Shown here piece by piece: positions 34,228-36,265 of a stretch of 36,265 nt of DNA. Under the pieces are notes generated by a model. That model saw only the letters and a program-made list of their open reading frames with translations. It did not search any database and was not told the origin of the DNA. This DNA is from Planctomycetota bacterium. GTDB lineage: Bacteria > Planctomycetota > UBA1135 > UBA2386. The stretch is taken from the NCBI GenBank assembly GCA_025459175.1, contig JALORC010000073.1, positions 1 through 36,265 of the forward strand, in the 5' to 3' direction. The position numbers and the translations under genes are program-made. The stretch's first letter is position 1; the number at the start of each line of letters is the position of its first letter.

Positions 34228-34862
34228 AGCGTGCGGCGCGGCAGCTGCAGCATCATCTCGCGGACCGCCAGCTCGACACAGCTGCGGGCCATGCCGTCGC
34301 GGTCGCGCGGGGCCGGGCCCAGCCCACCCGCCTTGACCTCACCCTGGATCGAGCCGCTCCACAGCTGCACGCCGTCGGCACCGACCATCGCCGCCTGGAA
34401 CTGGAACCAGACCTTGCGATCGACCTGCAGCCGGCCCTCGTCCCACTTGTCGACGCGCAGCGCGAACACCGCGTTCTCGGCCGCGTGACCGGCCATCTTC
34501 TGCAGCGTGGCAGGGACCAGGATCGACTCGCCAGCCGGCGGAATCGGCGCGCTGCGCAGCGAGGCGTCGACGACCTCGGGGCGGATCGGCGTGAACAGGC
34601 GATCGACGATCTGCCGCATGACCTCCTGCCGCAGCAGGGTCAGCAGGCGCGCGGCCGAACCGTTCGGGGTGCCATCCTCGACCGGCAGCACGGCGATGTC
34701 GGCCGGGCTGCGCATCGCGTAGGCCGGGGTGGCGGCGAACGACGAGCTGACCACGACCGGCGCCGGCGTCTGGCAGCCGGCGGCGAGCAGGGCGGTGGCG
34801 GCGAGCGCGAGCAGGCGGCGCGAACGGGCGAACATCGGGGTGTGGGGCGAAAGCAAGAGCAT
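34224..34862 (-). CDS. Putative lipoprotein, possibly GNA1162/DUF799-like
   Basis: A 212-residue protein with a lipoprotein signal (LLALAATALLAAGC, C30) and a globular part containing DIAVLPVEDGTPNGSAARLLT, EVVDASLRSAP, AVFALRVDKWDEG, and VGADGVQLWSGSI. The IAVLPVxDGT strand and the late LW-S/G motif recall the GNA1162/DUF799 family of periplasm-facing lipoproteins; this match is by eye and tentative. The start at 34860-34862 is fixed by a good GAGGAA ribosome site at 34868-34873; the ATG at 34835 would give a shorter signal but has no such site. It follows the VOC gene on the same strand with a 160-base gap. The stop is directly continued by the dispersed repeat. Confidence 0.72.
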   Translation of the reverse strand: MLLLSPHTPMFARSRRLLALAATALLAAGCQTPAPVVVSSSFAATPAYAMRSPADIAVLPVEDGTPNGSAARLLTLLRQEVMRQIVDRLFTPIRPEVVDASLRSAPIPPAGESILVPATLQKMAGHAAENAVFALRVDKWDEGRLQVDRKVWFQFQAAMVGADGVQLWSGSIQGEVKAGGLGPAPRDRDGMARSCVELAVREMMLQLPRRTL

Positions 34863-34867
34863 GACCG

Positions 34868-34873
34868 TTCCTC
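34868..34873 (-). promoter_or_regulatory. Shine-Dalgarno GAGGAA that fixes the lipoprotein start
   Basis: GAGGAA lies five bases upstream of the minus-strand ATG at 34860-34862, in a region where most genes lack a clear site. It favours this start over the internal ATG at 34833-34835. Confidence 0.7.
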
Positions 34874-35022
34874 GGCAGCGCGGGTTGACCGTGCCCGGCC
34901 GCGATTCGGCCGCACCATAGCAAGCCGGCCAGCGCACGGGAAGCACGAGGAACGACCGCCGCGGTCTTGCCGGGCGACGACGCCGCGGGGGACCTGGGCC
35001 CATGCGGAGCACCTCGCGTCCC

Positions 35023-35421
35023 TCAGTTCGGCTGCGGCCCCAGCAGATCCCAACGGTTGCCGGCGACGTCCAGGAAGACGGCGACGCGGCCGTAGCTCTC
35101 GGTGCGCGGTTGCGTCACGAACTCGACCCCGAACCGCCGCATGCGCGCGAACGCGGCCTCGAAGTCGTCGACGCGCAGGAACAGACCGACCCGACCTGCG
35201 AACTGGTCGCCGATGGCGCGCTGCTGGTGCGGCCCGTCGGCGCGAGCGAGCAGCAGTCCGCTGCGCGCCCCGGGTGGCTTCACGACGACCCAGCGCTTGC
35301 GGCGGCCGTCATTGGTCAGCGCCGGCACGTCCTCGGTGAGCTCGAACCCGAGCCCCTCGACGAAGAACCGGATCGCTTCGTCGTAGTCGCGGACGATCAA
35401 CGCGGTGTGTTCGATGTGCAT
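35023..35421 (-). CDS. VOC-superfamily (glyoxalase/dioxygenase-like) protein
   Basis: A 132-residue single-domain protein with the paired beta-alpha-beta-beta-beta modules of the vicinal oxygen chelate fold: MHIEHTALIVRDYDEAIRFFVEGLGFEL, then VGLFLRVDDFEAAFARMRRFGVEFV and GRVAVFLDVAGNRWDLLGPQ. H5 is in the usual first metal-ligand position; the final Glu ligand is replaced by Asp or moved (LDVAGNRWDLL), so metal binding is uncertain. Members include glyoxalases, dioxygenases and antibiotic-binding proteins; no specific activity can be assigned. ATG 35419-35421 starts exactly at the domain. It is divergent from the sirtuin gene, with 91 bases between the starts. Confidence 0.88.
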   Translation of the reverse strand: MHIEHTALIVRDYDEAIRFFVEGLGFELTEDVPALTNDGRRKRWVVVKPPGARSGLLLARADGPHQQRAIGDQFAGRVGLFLRVDDFEAAFARMRRFGVEFVTQPRTESYGRVAVFLDVAGNRWDLLGPQPN

Positions 35422-35512
35422 GCGATGCGCCGTGGTGACGACCAGCCTATGGGCCGGGTCGGGCCGGCGCCGCCGGGTTGTGGTCCATTCGCCGGCGCGC
35501 TCCGATGCCACG

Positions 35513-36244
35513 ATGCCGACCACCCACCACGTGCTCGTCCTCACCGGTGCGGGCATCAGCGCCGACAGCGGCGTACGCACGTTCCGCGACGCCGGCGGGC
35601 TGTGGGAAGGTCACGCTGTCGAGGACGTCGCCACGCCCGAGGGCTGGGAGCGCGATCCGCGCCTGGTGTGGCGCTTCTACCAGCAACGGCGCGCGCAGCT
35701 GCGCACGGTGCAACCCAACGCCGCGCACCGCGCGCTGGTGACGTTCGCCGACGCGCTGCGGCAACACGGCCACACGTTCACACTGGTGACGCAGAACGTC
35801 GACGACCTGCACGACCGCGCCGGCGGCGAGGTGCTGCACATGCACGGCGAACTGCAGCGGCTGCGCTGCGAACGCTGCGCGGCGGTGGTGCACGACACGC
35901 TGCACGTCGATCCGGGCCGCTTCGTGCCGTGCCCCGAGTGCGAACATCCGCGCCTGCGGCCGCACATCGTCTGGTTCGGCGAGATGCCGTTCCATCTGCC
36001 CGCGATCGATCGGGCGCTGCGCACCTGCACGCACTTCGTCGCGATCGGCACCAGCGGCAAGGTGTATCCGGCCGCCGCGATGCTGCAGCAGGCGCGCGCG
36101 GACGGCGCGATCACGTGGGTGCAGTCGCTCGAGCCACCGGACAACCTCGACGGGCGCGACCAATACCGTCAGGGCCGGGCCGCGGAAGTGGTGCCAGTGC
36201 TGCTGCGCGAAGTGGCGGCGGCGATCGGCGTGTCGTTGGCTTGA
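35513..36244 (+). CDS. cobB: Class III sirtuin, NAD-dependent deacylase
   Basis: A 243-residue Sir2 protein that removes acyl groups from lysines with NAD. Motifs: GAGISADSGVRTFRD at 12-26 (NAD binding), TQNVDDLHDRAG at 93-104, catalytic H111 in HMHGEL, and a zinc site of C119/C122 and C140/C143. Y56 and R59 in FYQQRR match the Tyr/Arg pair that lets class III sirtuins (E. coli CobB, human SIRT5) take succinyl- and malonyl-lysine. The start at 35513-35515 (MPTTHHVLVL) lies just before the first strand, with no clear ribosome site. Stop at 36242-36244, near the window end. It is divergent from the VOC gene. The symbol follows the bacterial family name. Confidence 0.93.
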   Translation: MPTTHHVLVLTGAGISADSGVRTFRDAGGLWEGHAVEDVATPEGWERDPRLVWRFYQQRRAQLRTVQPNAAHRALVTFADALRQHGHTFTLVTQNVDDLHDRAGGEVLHMHGELQRLRCERCAAVVHDTLHVDPGRFVPCPECEHPRLRPHIVWFGEMPFHLPAIDRALRTCTHFVAIGTSGKVYPAAAMLQQARADGAITWVQSLEPPDNLDGRDQYRQGRAAEVVPVLLREVAAAIGVSLA

Positions 36245-36265
36245 GTCCGATCGCGCCCGGTCCCG

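Noticed and set aside
35422..35580. 53-residue N-terminal extension of the VOC protein
   Set aside because: It would overlap the sirtuin start on the other strand and has no domain; the VOC fold begins exactly at ATG 35419-35421.
1..36265. tRNA, rRNA, IS element or integrase signals
   Set aside because: I saw no cloverleaf with a TTC-loop, no rRNA core sequence and no transposase or integrase motif on either strand; a covariance-model scan could still find a small RNA.

Overview
This is a very GC-rich bacterial window (third codon positions almost all G/C) with tightly packed genes. Gene content suggests a Planctomycetota-like, Gram-negative-type organism: secreted Gly/Pro-rich HEAT-repeat proteins, multi-domain carboxypeptidase-regulatory-like proteins, lipoproteins with lipoboxes, a secretin and GspK pieces, an outer-membrane-barrel-like protein, and a giant membrane-bound sigma-54 activator. 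The phylum is an inference; no rRNA or other definitive marker is present. Most genes lack a clear Shine-Dalgarno, while rpsO, pnp, a few lipoprotein/secreted genes and coupled genes do have one.

Layout. (1) 1-8961, plus strand: the 3' part of a SNF2-family helicase; a 1730-residue protein joining a DEDD exonuclease, a RecQ helicase and a UvrD-type helicase (ATGA overlap with the SNF2 gene); then, after 336 bp, a lone soluble VirD4/TraG-like coupling ATPase. This DNA-processing trio is the best candidate here for an undescribed system. (2) 9111-12001, plus: a secreted HEAT-repeat protein and a beta-barrel-like secreted protein, followed by a strong inverted repeat across the stop codon and a 108-bp tandem repeat. 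(3) 12251-18598, minus: a probable operon running carboxypeptidase-regulatory-like protein, GspK-like pseudopilin, TetR regulator, GT2 glycosyltransferase. (4) 18740-19360, plus: a lipoprotein glutathione peroxidase. (5) 19384-29448, minus: giant sigma-54 activator, small secreted protein, lipoprotein secretin, class C beta-lactamase-like hydrolase. (6) 29546-33988, minus: the classical rpsO-pnp pair, with a 477-bp hairpin-rich spacer and a PNPase carrying a roughly 470-residue Arg/Glu/Asp/Pro repeat tail. (7) 34224-36244: a lipoprotein and a VOC-family protein on the minus strand, and a class III sirtuin divergently on the plus strand.

How the genes may work together. The RNA-turnover block (rpsO, pnp) is housekeeping, but the PNPase tail looks like a disordered RNA- or partner-binding arm. 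GspK-like and secretin proteins imply a type II secretion-like apparatus whose other parts lie elsewhere. The sigma-54 activator senses outside the cytoplasm (CBM9-like domain and two further extracytoplasmic regions) and ends in a winged helix instead of the usual Fis-type helix-turn-helix. A repeat element found immediately behind two unrelated genes, 22 kb apart and in opposite orientation, points to a dispersed 3'-end hairpin family in this genome.
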